Origin: Rhodobacterales bacterium | Lineage (GTDB): Bacteria; Pseudomonadota; Alphaproteobacteria; Rhodobacterales; Rhodobacteraceae | Direction: 5' to 3' | NCBI GenBank assembly: GCA_026400355.1 | Contig: JAPLPE010000013.1 | Span: 310,001 to 374,000, forward strand | Length of the DNA: 64,000 bases | In this document: one piece after another, positions 39,684 to 49,236 of the stretch | Layout of the letters: every line of letters begins with the position of its first letter | How positions within the stretch are numbered: position 1 is the stretch's first letter | The notes under the pieces: model-generated | What the model saw: the letters and a program-made list of their open reading frames with translations, nothing else | What the model was told of the DNA's origin: nothing | The model's database searches: none | Made by a program: the position numbers and the translations under genes

Positions 39684-42542
39684 TTACTCCGCCGCGTGCT
39701 TGCGTTTCTGCAAGAGCGGCTTCAAGTAACGACCTGTATGGCTGGCCGCTATTTCAGCGACCTCCTCGGGCGTGCCTGTAGCGACGATATAGCCGCCACC
39801 GTCACCGCCTTCAGGCCCTATATCGATGATATGGTCAGCGGTCTTGACGACATCAAGGTTGTGTTCAATCACGATCATGGAATTGCCCTGATCGACCAGA
39901 TGATGCAGCACTTCCAACAGCTTGCGCACATCTTCGAAATGCAGACCCGTCGTAGGTTCGTCGAGGATATAGAGCGTGCGGCCCGTGGATCGGCGAGCAA
40001 GCTCCTTGGAAAGCTTGACCCGCTGCGCCTCGCCTCCGGACAGGGTCGTGGCCTGCTGGCCCACCTTGATGTAACCAAGGCCGACCTGCACCAGTGCATC
40101 CATCTTTTCGCGGATCGCAGGGACTGCCTTGAAGAACTCTTGCGCGTCCTCCACCGTCATGTCGAGCACATCGGCAATGCTTTTGCCCTTGAACCGCACT
40201 TCGAGCGTTTCGCGGTTGTAGCGCGCGCCCTTGCAGGTTTCGCAGGTGACATAGACATCGGGCAGAAAGTTCATCTCGATCTTGAGAACGCCGTCGCCCT
40301 GGCACGCCTCGCAGCGGCCACCTTTGACGTTGAAGGAGAAGCGGCCGGATTTGTAGCCGCGCGCCTTGGCCTCGGGCAGGCCAGCGAACCAATCGCGGAT
40401 CGGCGTAAAGGCCCCGGTATAGGTCGCGGGGTTGGACCGCGGGGTGCGGCCGATGGGGCGCTGGTCGATGTCGATGACCTTGTCGAGATGTTCAAAGCCC
40501 TTGATGGTTTCGCAGGGCGCTGGCGTTTCGCGGGCCCCGTTCAACTTGATCGCGGCGTTCTTGTAGAGCGTTTCGATCGTCAGCGTGGACTTGCCGCCGC
40601 CCGAGACGCCTGTCACGCAGACGAACTTGCCCAGCGGGAAATCGACGGTCACGTCGTGGAGGTTGTTGCCCGTTGCCTTCACCACGGTCAGCGTCTTCCT
40701 GTTGCCCGACCGGCGGATTGGGGGCACGGCAATCTCGCGCGTCCCGGCAAGGTATTGGCCGGTCAGCGATGCGGGATCGGCCATGATCTGGGACGGCGTG
40801 CCTTCGGCCACGATCGCACCACCGTGGACCCCTGCCCCCGGCCCCATGTCGAACACATAGTCAGCCTCGCGGATCGCCTCTTCGTCATGTTCGACGACGA
40901 TGACGGTATTGCCCTGATCCCGAAGGTTCTTCAGCGTTGTGAGAAGGCGGTCATTGTCGCGCTGATGCAGGCCAATGGAGGGTTCGTCGAGCACATAGAG
41001 CACGCCCGTCAGGCCTGAACCGATCTGCGAGGCAAGACGGATACGCTGCGATTCCCCGCCCGAAAGCGTGCCCGCGTTGCGCGAGAGCGTCAGGTATTCG
41101 AGGCCCACATTGTTGAGAAAACCAAGCCGTTCGCGGATTTCCTTGAGGATGGCGCGGGCAATCTCATTCTTCTGGTTCGTGAGATGGTCGGGCACGGTGA
41201 GGCACCAGTCATAGGCCTCTTTGATCGACATCCGGACGACCTGGCCCACATGAAGGCCCGCGATCATGACCGCCAGCGCCTCCGGCCGCAAACGGAAGCC
41301 ACCGCAGGCGCCGCAGGGGCGGTTGTTCTGATATTGCTCGAACTCCTCCCGGACCCAAGCGGAATCGGTTTCCTTATAGCGGCGTTCCATGTTCGGGATG
41401 ACGCCTTCAAAGGCACGGGTCACCTGATAGACGCGGCCGCCTTCGTCATAGCGGAAAGGGATCTCGTTGGTGCCGGACCCGCGCAGGAATACCTCTTGCA
41501 CGTTTTCGGGGATATCCTTCCAGCGGGCGTTCTTGTTGAAACCGTAGTGTTTGGCAATCGCCTCAATGGTTTGCAGGAAGTAGGGGCTTTTGCCCTTGCG
41601 CCAGGGCGCGATCGCCCCGTCGGCGATCTTGAGCGTTACATCGGGGACAACAAGGCGTTCGTCAAAGAACAGTTCCATCCCCAGACCATCGCAGACCGGA
41701 CAGGCGCCAAAGGGGGCGTTGAAGGAGAAGAGGCGCGGTTCGATTTCCGGAATGGTAAAGCCGGAAACCGGGCAAGCGAATTTTTCCGAGAACATGATGC
41801 GTTCGGGATCACCCTCGGCGGGCGCGGTCTCTAGAACAGCGATGCCATCGGCAAGGTCAAGCGCGGTACGAAAGCTGTCTGCCAGCCGGGTTTCGATGCC
41901 AGCCTTGACCACGATCCGGTCAACCACGACGTCGATATCGTGGCGGAGTTTCTTGTCGAGTGTCGGCAGCTCGTCGAGTTCGTAGAAGGTGCCGTCAACC
42001 TTGACTCGCTGAAAGCCCTGCTTGCGCAGGTCGATCAATTCCTTGCGGTATTCGCCCTTGCGGTCCCGGATGATGGGGGCGAGGAGGTAACCCCGCGTGC
42101 CTTCGTCCATCGCCATGATGCGGTCGACCATGTCCTGCACCTGCTGCGCTACAATGGGCAGGCCTGTGGCCGGGCTAAAGGGCGTGCCTGCGCGGGCGAA
42201 AAGGAGGCGGAGGTAGTCGTAGATTTCGGTGACTGTGCCGACGGTGGACCTTGGGTTCTTGGACGTCGTTTTCTGTTCGATGGAAATTGCAGGGGACAGG
42301 CCCGAGATATGGTCCACATCCGGCTTTTCCATCATGTCGAGGAATTGCCGCGCATAGGCCGACAGGGATTCGACATAGCGGCGCTGGCCCTCGGCATAGA
42401 TCGTGTCGAAGGCTAGCGATGATTTGCCCGAGCCCGAGAGGCCGGTGATGACCACAAGCTCATCCCGCGGGATCCTGACGTCGATGTTCTTGAGGTTGTG
42501 TTCGCGCGCGCCGCGCACTTCTATATAGCGTTGCTCTGCCAT
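39684..42542 (-). CDS. uvrA: Excinuclease ABC subunit A
   Basis: UvrA (952 aa from the ATG at 42542) recognises bulky lesions in nucleotide excision repair. Two ABC modules are present: Walker [14 protein letters not shown] near the start and [10 protein letters not shown] in the second half, each with LSGGE signatures. Zinc-finger cysteine pairs (CPVCDG, CGACGG, CEACQG, CETCKG) are present. An in-frame ATG 4 codons upstream is less like the family. An SOS-like box lies 65 bases upstream. Confidence 0.96.
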   Translation of the reverse strand: MAEQRYIEVRGAREHNLKNIDVRIPRDELVVITGLSGSGKSSLAFDTIYAEGQRRYVESLSAYARQFLDMMEKPDVDHISGLSPAISIEQKTTSKNPRSTVGTVTEIYDYLRLLFARAGTPFSPATGLPIVAQQVQDMVDRIMAMDEGTRGYLLAPIIRDRKGEYRKELIDLRKQGFQRVKVDGTFYELDELPTLDKKLRHDIDVVVDRIVVKAGIETRLADSFRTALDLADGIAVLETAPAEGDPERIMFSEKFACPVSGFTIPEIEPRLFSFNAPFGACPVCDGLGMELFFDERLVVPDVTLKIADGAIAPWRKGKSPYFLQTIEAIAKHYGFNKNARWKDIPENVQEVFLRGSGTNEIPFRYDEGGRVYQVTRAFEGVIPNMERRYKETDSAWVREEFEQYQNNRPCGACGGFRLRPEALAVMIAGLHVGQVVRMSIKEAYDWCLTVPDHLTNQKNEIARAILKEIRERLGFLNNVGLEYLTLSRNAGTLSGGESQRIRLASQIGSGLTGVLYVLDEPSIGLHQRDNDRLLTTLKNLRDQGNTVIVVEHDEEAIREADYVFDMGPGAGVHGGAIVAEGTPSQIMADPASLTGQYLAGTREIAVPPIRRSGNRKTLTVVKATGNNLHDVTVDFPLGKFVCVTGVSGGGKSTLTIETLYKNAAIKLNGARETPAPCETIKGFEHLDKVIDIDQRPIGRTPRSNPATYTGAFTPIRDWFAGLPEAKARGYKSGRFSFNVKGGRCEACQGDGVLKIEMNFLPDVYVTCETCKGARYNRETLEVRFKGKSIADVLDMTVEDAQEFFKAVPAIREKMDALVQVGLGYIKVGQQATTLSGGEAQRVKLSKELARRSTGRTLYILDEPTTGLHFEDVRKLLEVLHHLVDQGNSMIVIEHNLDVVKTADHIIDIGPEGGDGGGYIVATGTPEEVAEIAASHTGRYLKPLLQKRKHAAE

Positions 42543-42606
42543 ACTGGCCCCCACTGGTCGGAATAACAGATAGTTGAGAGCTGCCGAGTCTCCAACTCGA
42601 AAGTGA

Positions 42607-42621
42607 GAACGAAACGTAAAC
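42607..42621. promoter_or_regulatory. SOS-like box upstream of uvrA
   Basis: GAAC-N7-AAAC matches the alphaproteobacterial LexA repeat GAAC-N7-GAAC with one mismatch (GTTT-N7-GTTC on the uvrA strand). uvrA is a known SOS gene in Rhodobacter sphaeroides. The divergent rhodanese gene starts 96 bases to the right. Confidence 0.6.
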
Positions 42622-42659
42622 AGGTGCGCTGTGGACCAATATTCGCCACGGCAATCATT

Positions 42660-42681
42660 TACATTAGATTTTCATAATGTA
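42660..42681. promoter_or_regulatory. SqrR/BigR-like operator within the rhodanese promoter
   Basis: TACATTA-N8-TAATGTA is a perfect 7-bp inverted repeat. A TTTACA -35 (42658-42663) and ATTTAT -10 (42681-42686), spaced 17 bases, flank it, so a bound repressor would block the promoter. The ATTA-N8-TAAT core resembles the ATTC-N8-GAAT site I recall for SqrR, the sulfide-sensing ArsR-family repressor of Rhodobacter. The region is markedly AT-rich. Confidence 0.5.
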
Positions 42682-42716
42682 TTTATCAGCCATAAAGAAG
42701 CTGTAAGGATACCTTC

Positions 42717-43073
42717 ATGTTCTCGATCTTCCGCAAATCCGGACCCGCACTGGATGCCAAGGCGGCGATTCCTCTGGTCGCTTCTGGCGAACTTACCCTC
42801 ATTGACGTGCGCGAAACTTCAGAAGTCAAAGCGTCGGGCAAGGCGGCAGGTGCGATTGCCATTCCGCTTGGCGTGCTGCCGTTGAAGGCCAATCCGGCGA
42901 GCCCGGACAATGACAAGCGTCTTTCGCTGGACAAGCCCGTGGCGGTCTATTGCCTGTCAGGGGCAAGATCGGCCAGCGCCAAGCGGGTGCTTGACGGGTT
43001 GGGCTACAAGAACGTGTCCAACATCGGCGGCTTTGGCAACTGGCAGCAGGCCGGTGGGAGTATTGAGCATTAG
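42717..43073 (+). CDS. Rhodanese-like domain protein
   Basis: This 118-aa single-domain rhodanese has the persulfide-forming Cys in VYCLSGARSASA (near residue 80). IDVRETSEVKASGKAAGA forms the CH2A region and NIGGFGNWQQAGG closes the domain. It has no signal peptide, so it is cytoplasmic. It likely handles sulfane sulfur, which agrees with the SqrR-like operator upstream. Confidence 0.9.
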   Translation: MFSIFRKSGPALDAKAAIPLVASGELTLIDVRETSEVKASGKAAGAIAIPLGVLPLKANPASPDNDKRLSLDKPVAVYCLSGARSASAKRVLDGLGYKNVSNIGGFGNWQQAGGSIEH

Positions 43074-43157
43074 AGGTGTTGCGACAGAGTCATGACGATT
43101 GAATGAATTATTTGAAAACTACTTGCGAATATTTCGTGACAGCCCACCTTTGGGACC

Positions 43158-43631
43158 ATGGTCTATGTCGCGACTCATCTGATTGCCGCTGCCGTTCTGT
43201 CCGCAGGCCCGGCTTGGGCTGATCCCACTGAGCTTTGCGGGCTGGCGACGCGGCTGAACGGGATCGTAGCTGCTGAGACCGGATATGACGTGGGTCAGGA
43301 CTGCCCAAGGATCGGGTTCAGCATCCCCCTGACCACAGGAGTGCCGCGGTCCCAGGCGGGCGCCTATCTGCCCGAAACCGGTAAAATCGAGCTTGCCCCG
43401 GATCTCGACCTCTCTTCTGCCTATGGGCAAAGCTATCTGTTGCACGAACTGGTTCATGCCGCACAATACCGCGCGGGCCGCCAGGAACAGGTGCCCTGCC
43501 CCGCTAAGCTTGAGGCCGAGGCCTATCTTGTACAGACAGCTTTCCTGCACGATCAGGGGCTTGGGCAGGAGGCAGTCCTGATCGGGGCCCTTGCTGTGCA
43601 ACTGGGTCAGTGCGGTCAAATGGACTATTGA
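43158..43631 (+). CDS. Secreted HExxH protein (DUF6647-like)
   Basis: This 157-aa protein has a signal peptide (about 1-21, cleavage after AWA). The zinc-protease-like motif HELVHAAQY is followed by a downstream Glu in AKLEAEAYLVQ, the pattern of a gluzincin-type site. Four cysteines in the mature part could form disulfides. The family is small and uncharacterised, so peptidase activity is inferred from the motif. Confidence 0.75.
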   Translation: MVYVATHLIAAAVLSAGPAWADPTELCGLATRLNGIVAAETGYDVGQDCPRIGFSIPLTTGVPRSQAGAYLPETGKIELAPDLDLSSAYGQSYLLHELVHAAQYRAGRQEQVPCPAKLEAEAYLVQTAFLHDQGLGQEAVLIGALAVQLGQCGQMDY

Positions 43632-43677
43632 TCTCTGCCGGGGACGCGGTCCGCAGGACGGGCCGACCAGGCGCGCC

Positions 43678-45075
43678 CTACATGTGAAGCGCGCGGCCGT
43701 AGGCGTCGAGCACGGACTCGTGCATCATTTCCGATAGGGTGGGGTGCGGAAAGACAGTGTTCATCAGGTCTTCCTCGGTCGTCTCGAGAGTGCGGCCCAC
43801 GACATAGCCCTGGATGAGTTCGGTCACTTCCGCACCGACCATATGCGCGCCGAGGAGCTCGCCAGTCTTGGCGTCAAAGATCGTCTTGATCATGCCTTCC
43901 GGTTCGCCAAGCGCGATGGCCTTGCCGTTGCCGATAAAGGGAAAACGGCCGACGCGAATTTCGTAGCCTTTTTCCTTGGCCTTGGCCTCGGTATAGCCGA
44001 CAGAGGCGACCTGGGGCTGGCAATAGGTGCAGCCTGCGATGCTTTCGGGTTTGACCGGGTGCGGGTGGCCGCCGACGATGAGTTCGGCCACCATGACACC
44101 TTCATGACTGGCCTTGTGGGCGAGCCAGGGAGCACCGGCGATATCGCCGATGGCATAGAGGCCGGGCACGCCAGTGCGGCAGTATTCATCCGTGACGACA
44201 TGGGTGCGGTCGATCTTGACCCCCACCGCCTCGAGCCCGAGGTTTTCGACGTTGCCGACGATACCCACGGCCGAGATGACAGTGTCGAAGTCCTGCGTGG
44301 TGATCTTGCCGCCTTGTTCGATATGTGCGGTGACGCCGACACCGGGCTTGCGGTGAAGCTGCTTAACGGCGGCATTTTCAAGGATGGTCATGCCTTGTTT
44401 GACGAATTGCTTCTTGGCGAAGGCCGAGGTTTCCGCGTCTTCGACCGGCAGGATGCGGTCCATGACCTCGACCACGGTCGTTTTCGCGCCGAGCGTGTTG
44501 TAGAAGCTGGCAAATTCGATGCCGATGGCGCCCGAACCGATGACGAGCAGGTCTTTCGGCATGCGGGGCGGGACGAGCGCGTGCTTGTACGACCAGACGA
44601 GATCGCCGTCAGCCTCGAGCCCCGGAAGGGTACGGGCGCGGGCGCCGGTAGCAAGGACGATCGCCTTTGCGGTGAGTTCTTCGGCGCCCTTTTCGGTCTT
44701 GACGCTGACCAAATTGGCCGAGGTCAGGGTCGCGGTGCCCATGACGACCTCGATCTTGTTCTTCTTCATCAGGTGGCCGATGCCCGAGGAGAGTTGTTTG
44801 GCCACGCCGCGCGAACGTTTGACAACGGCGTCAAGGTCATAGCCAATGTTGTCTGCCTTGAGGCCGAATTCCTTCGCGCGGTGCATGAGGTGGAACACCT
44901 CGGACGAACGCAACAGGGCCTTGGTCGGGATGCAGCCCCAGTTGAGGCAGATGCCGCCCAGATGTTCGCGTTCGACGATGACAACCTTGAGGCCAAGCTG
45001 TGCTCCCCGGATCGCGGCGACATAGCCGCCGGGGCCGGCCCCGATCACGATCATGTCGAATTGTCTGGCGGCCAT
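43678..45075 (-). CDS. lpdA: Dihydrolipoyl dehydrogenase
   Basis: This 465-aa E3 flavoprotein reoxidises lipoyl groups of 2-oxoacid dehydrogenase complexes. FAD binds GAGPGGYVAAIRGAQLG near the start. The redox pair Cys43/Cys48 is in CLNWGCIP. The NAD-binding GSGAIGIEFAS loop follows, and the catalytic His-Glu lies in FPHPTLSEMMHES. No E1 or E2 gene adjoins it. A GGAGGA site and a 28-bp palindrome lie upstream. Confidence 0.95.
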   Translation of the reverse strand: MAARQFDMIVIGAGPGGYVAAIRGAQLGLKVVIVEREHLGGICLNWGCIPTKALLRSSEVFHLMHRAKEFGLKADNIGYDLDAVVKRSRGVAKQLSSGIGHLMKKNKIEVVMGTATLTSANLVSVKTEKGAEELTAKAIVLATGARARTLPGLEADGDLVWSYKHALVPPRMPKDLLVIGSGAIGIEFASFYNTLGAKTTVVEVMDRILPVEDAETSAFAKKQFVKQGMTILENAAVKQLHRKPGVGVTAHIEQGGKITTQDFDTVISAVGIVGNVENLGLEAVGVKIDRTHVVTDEYCRTGVPGLYAIGDIAGAPWLAHKASHEGVMVAELIVGGHPHPVKPESIAGCTYCQPQVASVGYTEAKAKEKGYEIRVGRFPFIGNGKAIALGEPEGMIKTIFDAKTGELLGAHMVGAEVTELIQGYVVGRTLETTEEDLMNTVFPHPTLSEMMHESVLDAYGRALHM

Positions 45076-45106
45076 CTGTTCCTCCGGGGGTCGTCTTTGG
45101 GATTGC

Positions 45107-45134
45107 GAAATTAGTTTGACGTTAAACTAATTTC
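45107..45134. promoter_or_regulatory. 28-bp palindrome upstream of lpdA
   Basis: The left arm GAAATTAGTTTGAC and right arm GTTAAACTAATTTC are mirror images with a single mismatch, centred on ACGT. It sits 32-59 bases upstream of the lpdA ATG, in the promoter zone. The length and AT-rich arms fit a dimeric MarR- or TetR-type regulator; none is encoded nearby. Confidence 0.65.
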
Positions 45135-45195
45135 ATTGACCCCGCCAGAGATCATGGGGGCATGGCAGCCATCGCGCCGGTGCAAAGCGCGGGTT

Positions 45196-46247
45196 TCAGT
45201 CGGTCGTCGCCATGACAACGCAATTCCTCCCTGCCTCCTTCGCGCGGGAAAGCGCATCGTTAGCGCGGCTGAGGATGTCCTGCGGGAGGAGGATGTCCTG
45301 CGGGAGGATGCCTTTGGACGGATAGGCGGCGACCCCGCAGGAGATCGGGACGCAGGAGAGGAAGCCGTCCATGTAGCGGACCTGCATGAGAAGAACCGCC
45401 CCGCGCAGACGTTCGGCGAGGGCGCGGGTTCCAGTTGCCCATGCTGTCGAGCACAACGCGGGAGTTGGAGTAGATGTAGAGTTTGTCTTCGCTGCCCCGC
45501 AAATGCTTCACCATGAAGGTGCGGACAATCATGAAAAGCTCGTCCAGCGTCTTGCAGGACTGGAGCCATTCGTCGAGTTGCGCCAAGAGCTTGACCTCGG
45601 ACTGACGGGCGCGTTCCTGGGCCAGAACCTCCATCGCGCTGGGCCTTGGCCGCTTCGGCCTGTTGCTTGGCGGCAGTGAGGTCGCGGGCGGCCATGCATT
45701 TGGCAGTGACATCCGTAAAGGTCACGACCTAGCAGCCACTGCGGGTGGGTCTGACGTGGGTCAGAACGATGCGGCCCGAGGGCAGGTCGCAGTCCAAGGA
45801 ATAGGGCTGGCTGGTGGCCGGCAACGCCTTGGCTGCCTTTTGTTCGGGGCCCGACAGTTCACCAATGGCAAGCGCACGCTGGCGGAACTCGGTTCGACAC
45901 GTACCGACGTTCAGATCCTCTGCCGTGAACGGAAGGACCAGATAGATACGGGTGTCATGGAGTTCGCAGATATCATCGGCTGACCAAACCAGAACACCCT
46001 GTTCCATAATGTTGAGGATCTGGGACGACAGATCGCCTTTGGCCGTGGCGGGGCTGCTTGTCCACCCGGCGCGCAGCACCTCGGGCGGCCGTGTGGCTCC
46101 TGGGCCGTCTTCGACCGGTTTCATTCGTTCCTGTCTCACCATTCTTATCCCATCTGGTGCCCCTGGAACAAAATGAGACTGCGGGGCGACGAATGGATCA
46201 ACGCGGAACGGCACCAGCCGGAATGCGCGTCTAGTTGCGGGGATCAT
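45196..46247 (-). pseudogene. Decayed PAS-GAF-GGDEF signalling protein
   Basis: The remains of one gene lie in several frames. A PAS-7-like part (LNIMEQGVLVWSADD to HVRPTRSGC) ends at an in-frame TAG (45729-45731), after which the same frame continues VVTFTDVTAKC. Next comes a frameshift into a GAF-like part (LLAQLDEWLQSCKTLDELF). A further shift leads into the end of a GGDEF domain (ISCGVAAYPSKG, NDALSRAKEAGRNCVV). The catalytic GGDEF motif itself is missing, so a deletion is likely. An 18-bp tandem duplication adds PQDILL. No diguanylate cyclase activity is expected. Confidence 0.8.
45273..45308. repeat. 18-bp tandem duplication in the GGDEF remnant
   Basis: The 18-base unit GGATGTCCTGCGGGAGGA occurs twice with no spacer (45273-45290, 45291-45308). 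It is in frame with the GGDEF remnant, inserting six residues. It looks like replication slippage after loss of selection. Confidence 0.85.
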
Positions 46248-46822
46248 TCGCCCTTGAGCGCGCGGACGATGGCACCATAGCCGCCTTCGGCCAGATACTT
46301 CAGCTCTGATTCCGTCGATTCCCGGCCAAGCGCCGCATTACGGGTGGGAAAGCGGCCATAGCGACGGATGATCTGGCGGTGCGCCTCGGCATGAATCACG
46401 TTCTCGGCCCCGGTTTCGGGCAGGCGGGTCGAGATGAGTTCGACAGAACGGTCCTGATCGACAAGGTTTTCGGAATGTTCAAGCGCGAGGTAGAAGAACT
46501 GCCGTTCGGGTTCGGGGATTTCGAGATCCCAGCCCTTGTCGATGGCGAGTTTGGCGGCGGACCTTGCATGGGGGTCGGAGGCGAAGGATTTGGCCGTGTT
46601 GCGGAACATGTTGCGGGGGAGTTGGTCAGTGAGGATCAGGTAGGCCAGCGCGCCCCGCGCCGAGGTGAGCCAGTGGCCGCAACCGCCCTCCATCGCCTCG
46701 TGCCAGAGATCCTCGAAACCAGCGCGGCAACGGGCGTCGATCTCGTCCCCGCCAGCATACCAGCCTTCGGTGCCAAGATCATCGATCCAGAAGGTAAGGA
46801 TCTGTTCTTCGCGTGTCATCAT
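46244..46822 (-). CDS. DUF924 family protein
   Basis: This 192-aa helical protein of the DUF924 family has WIDDLGTEGWYAGGDEIDAR, LTDQLPRNMFRNT and ERQFFYLALEHSENLVDQ. The fold is TPR-like. Two adjacent ATGs lie at 46822 and 46819; AAGGA supports the first. It follows the MFS gene by 8 bases, so the two form one operon. The function of the family is unknown. Confidence 0.88.
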   Translation of the reverse strand: MMTREEQILTFWIDDLGTEGWYAGGDEIDARCRAGFEDLWHEAMEGGCGHWLTSARGALAYLILTDQLPRNMFRNTAKSFASDPHARSAAKLAIDKGWDLEIPEPERQFFYLALEHSENLVDQDRSVELISTRLPETGAENVIHAEAHRQIIRRYGRFPTRNAALGRESTESELKYLAEGGYGAIVRALKGE

Positions 46823-46830
46823 GCTTTCCT

Positions 46831-48081
46831 TCAGGCGGCCTTGTCGGCGGGTTCGGGATTGCCGCCCCGAGCGCCGGCGGCGACAGAAGTTGCAGTGGCG
46901 GCGATGGGGGCATAGGAGACCATGTCGCCCACGATCAACTTGACCGGAAGGACACGCATCCGCCAGATGGCATAGCTCGCAAGGCCGAGCATCAGGACGG
47001 CGATGATGACCCAATAGCCACTCGCGCCCACAGTACCCAACATCCAGCCTGCGACGAGCGGCCCGGCGATCGCGCCCAGCCCGTTGATGAAAAGAAGCCC
47101 ACCCGAGGCGCCCGCCATGTCCTCTTTGTCGAGGTAGTCGTTCGCATAGGCGATCAAGAGCGCGTAGAGCGTGTTCGATGTGCCGCCGACGGCTGCCGAG
47201 GCGAAGAAGATGAGCCAGAGATAGCCGGGCAGGATGAAGGCCAGCATGGCCGCGACCCCGCCTATGGCCGAGAGCGCAAGGATCATGATGCGGCGGTCCA
47301 TCCGGTCGGACAGCCAGCCGATGGGGTACTGCATGACCAGCGCCGCGATATAGGTGAGCGAGACCATGACCGAGATCTGCGCGATCGTGAGACCAGCGCG
47401 CTGGCCATAGACGGCAGACATCCCGAATTGGGTGGAGAACACGCTGCCAAGAAGCAGCATCCCCATGCAGGCAAGGGGTGATACCGCGATCAGGCGGCGG
47501 ATCGGCAGGGGTTTAGTTTCGGCAAAGACGGGGGCTTGCTGGCTGGCCGACAGAAGGATGGGTGTGAAGGCCATCGAAACGAGGATCGAGGGGATGATGA
47601 AAAGGATGAAACCGCCGATATCCCCCAGAACCAGCAGGTATTGCGCCAGCACGATCCCCGACATCTGCACGATCATGTAGAGCGACAGCGCCTTGCCCCT
47701 ATTGGCATTGCTGGCAGCGTTGTTCAGCCAGCTTTCGGCGGTGATATAGACCCCGCAGAAGCAGAAGCCGATCACCACCCGGCCCAGGGCCCAGGCCCAG
47801 GGTTCAATCATGGCCGGGTAGAGGATCAGGACGGCGGAAATGGTGGACCCGAGGGCCGAGAAGACGCGCACATGGCCCACCCGGCGGATCATGATGGGGG
47901 CCATGCGCGAGGCGAAGAGAAAGCCCACGAAATAGGCCGACATTACGATCGAAATCTCGAACGTGGTAAAGCCCGCGAGTTCGCCCCGGACACCCAGAAG
48001 CGTGCCCTGCATGCCGTTGCCGACCATCAGCATCAGCATCCCCAGAAGGAGCGGCCATGAACTGCGCAGAACCTGGATCAC
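46831..48081 (-). CDS. MFS transporter (YcaD-like)
   Basis: This 416-aa major facilitator has about 12 spans. It shows the loop signature FASRMAPIMIRRVGHVRVF between helices 2 and 3, GRVVIGFCFCGVYITAESWL, and a matching C-terminal loop GWLSDRMDRRIMI. The sequence is of the YcaD type, whose substrate is not established. It is operonic with DUF924. Confidence 0.88.
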   Translation of the reverse strand: MIQVLRSSWPLLLGMLMLMVGNGMQGTLLGVRGELAGFTTFEISIVMSAYFVGFLFASRMAPIMIRRVGHVRVFSALGSTISAVLILYPAMIEPWAWALGRVVIGFCFCGVYITAESWLNNAASNANRGKALSLYMIVQMSGIVLAQYLLVLGDIGGFILFIIPSILVSMAFTPILLSASQQAPVFAETKPLPIRRLIAVSPLACMGMLLLGSVFSTQFGMSAVYGQRAGLTIAQISVMVSLTYIAALVMQYPIGWLSDRMDRRIMILALSAIGGVAAMLAFILPGYLWLIFFASAAVGGTSNTLYALLIAYANDYLDKEDMAGASGGLLFINGLGAIAGPLVAGWMLGTVGASGYWVIIAVLMLGLASYAIWRMRVLPVKLIVGDMVSYAPIAATATSVAAGARGGNPEPADKAA

Positions 48082-48177
48082 GGGGGGTGGGCCTTTGAAT
48101 CGGGTTTGCCTTGGACTAGCCCCCCTGCCCGGCAGCGGTCAAACGAACAAACGACGGATTGTGTCGCTGGCGCGAAG

Positions 48178-49224
48178 TCAGGGAAGGAGAAGCGAGGCGT
48201 CGCCGTAAGAGAAGAAGCGGTATTTCTGCGCGATGGCATGGGCATAGATCGCCCTGATCCGGTCCGGCCCCATGACGGCGGAAACCAGCATCATCAGTGT
48301 CGATTTCGGCAGGTGGAAGTTGGTCATAAGCCCATCGGCCACACGGAAACGGAACCCGGGGGTGATGAAGATATCGGTGTCGCCCTCCCATGCCGCAAGG
48401 CCGCTATCGGTGGCGGCACTTTCGATGAGGCGGAGCGCGGTCGTGCCAACGGGGATCACGCGGTGGCCTGCGGCGCGGGTGGCGTTGATCTCGGCAGCGG
48501 CCTCTGCGGTCACTTGTCCCCATTCGGCATGCATCTTGTGATCGCGGATATCGTCGACCTTGACGGGCAAGAAGGTGCCCGCGCCGACATGGAGCGTAAC
48601 ATGGGTGAACTGCACACCCCTGTCGGCCAGCGCCTTCATCAGCGGCGCGTCGAAATGGAGAGAGGCGGTCGGCGCGGCAACGGCGCCGGGGCGGGCGGCC
48701 CAGAGGGTCTGGTAGTCGTGCTTGTCCTCCTCGTCCGGTGCACGGAGGGCCGCGATATAGGGCGGAAGCGGCATGGCACCCGCAGAGAGGAGCGCCTTGT
48801 CGAAATCCTCGCCCATCAGGTTGAAGCGGAAGAAGCCCTGCCCATCGGCGCGGGTTTCAAGGGTAGCGGACATGTCGGGGGAAAACACCACAACCTCGCC
48901 ATCTCGGAGTTTGCGTAGCGGTTTGACCAGTGCGGCCCATGTGCCGTCGGCGCGGGGTTCGAGTAGGGTGACCTCTATCCGCGCCTCGGTCTGTCCCGTT
49001 TCGCCGGAACGGTGGCGGGTGCCGGTCAGGCGGGCGGGGATGACCTTGGTGTCGTTCAGGACAAGTCGGTCGCCGGGTTGCAGGATTGAGGGCAGATCAA
49101 ACACATGGGCGTCTGTGATCGCATCCCCCTGCGCCAGCAACAGCCGGGCCGAGGACCGGGGGCGGGCAGGACGGACAGCGATCAGAGCTTCGGGAAGGTC
49201 AAAGTCGAAATCGGACAGCTTCAA
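48178..49224 (-). CDS. queA: S-adenosylmethionine:tRNA ribosyltransferase-isomerase
   Basis: QueA (348 aa) adds the cyclopentenediol precursor (epoxyqueuosine) to preQ1-modified tRNA. The N-terminus [16 protein letters not shown], the [11 protein letters not shown] strand and [25 protein letters not shown] near the C-terminus are family hallmarks. It starts 12 bases after the stop of the large AsmA-like gene. The usual partner tgt is not in the window. Confidence 0.95.
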   Translation of the reverse strand: MKLSDFDFDLPEALIAVRPARPRSSARLLLAQGDAITDAHVFDLPSILQPGDRLVLNDTKVIPARLTGTRHRSGETGQTEARIEVTLLEPRADGTWAALVKPLRKLRDGEVVVFSPDMSATLETRADGQGFFRFNLMGEDFDKALLSAGAMPLPPYIAALRAPDEEDKHDYQTLWAARPGAVAAPTASLHFDAPLMKALADRGVQFTHVTLHVGAGTFLPVKVDDIRDHKMHAEWGQVTAEAAAEINATRAAGHRVIPVGTTALRLIESAATDSGLAAWEGDTDIFITPGFRFRVADGLMTNFHLPKSTLMMLVSAVMGPDRIRAIYAHAIAQKYRFFSYGDASLLLP

Positions 49225-49236
49225 CGGGACACCTTG

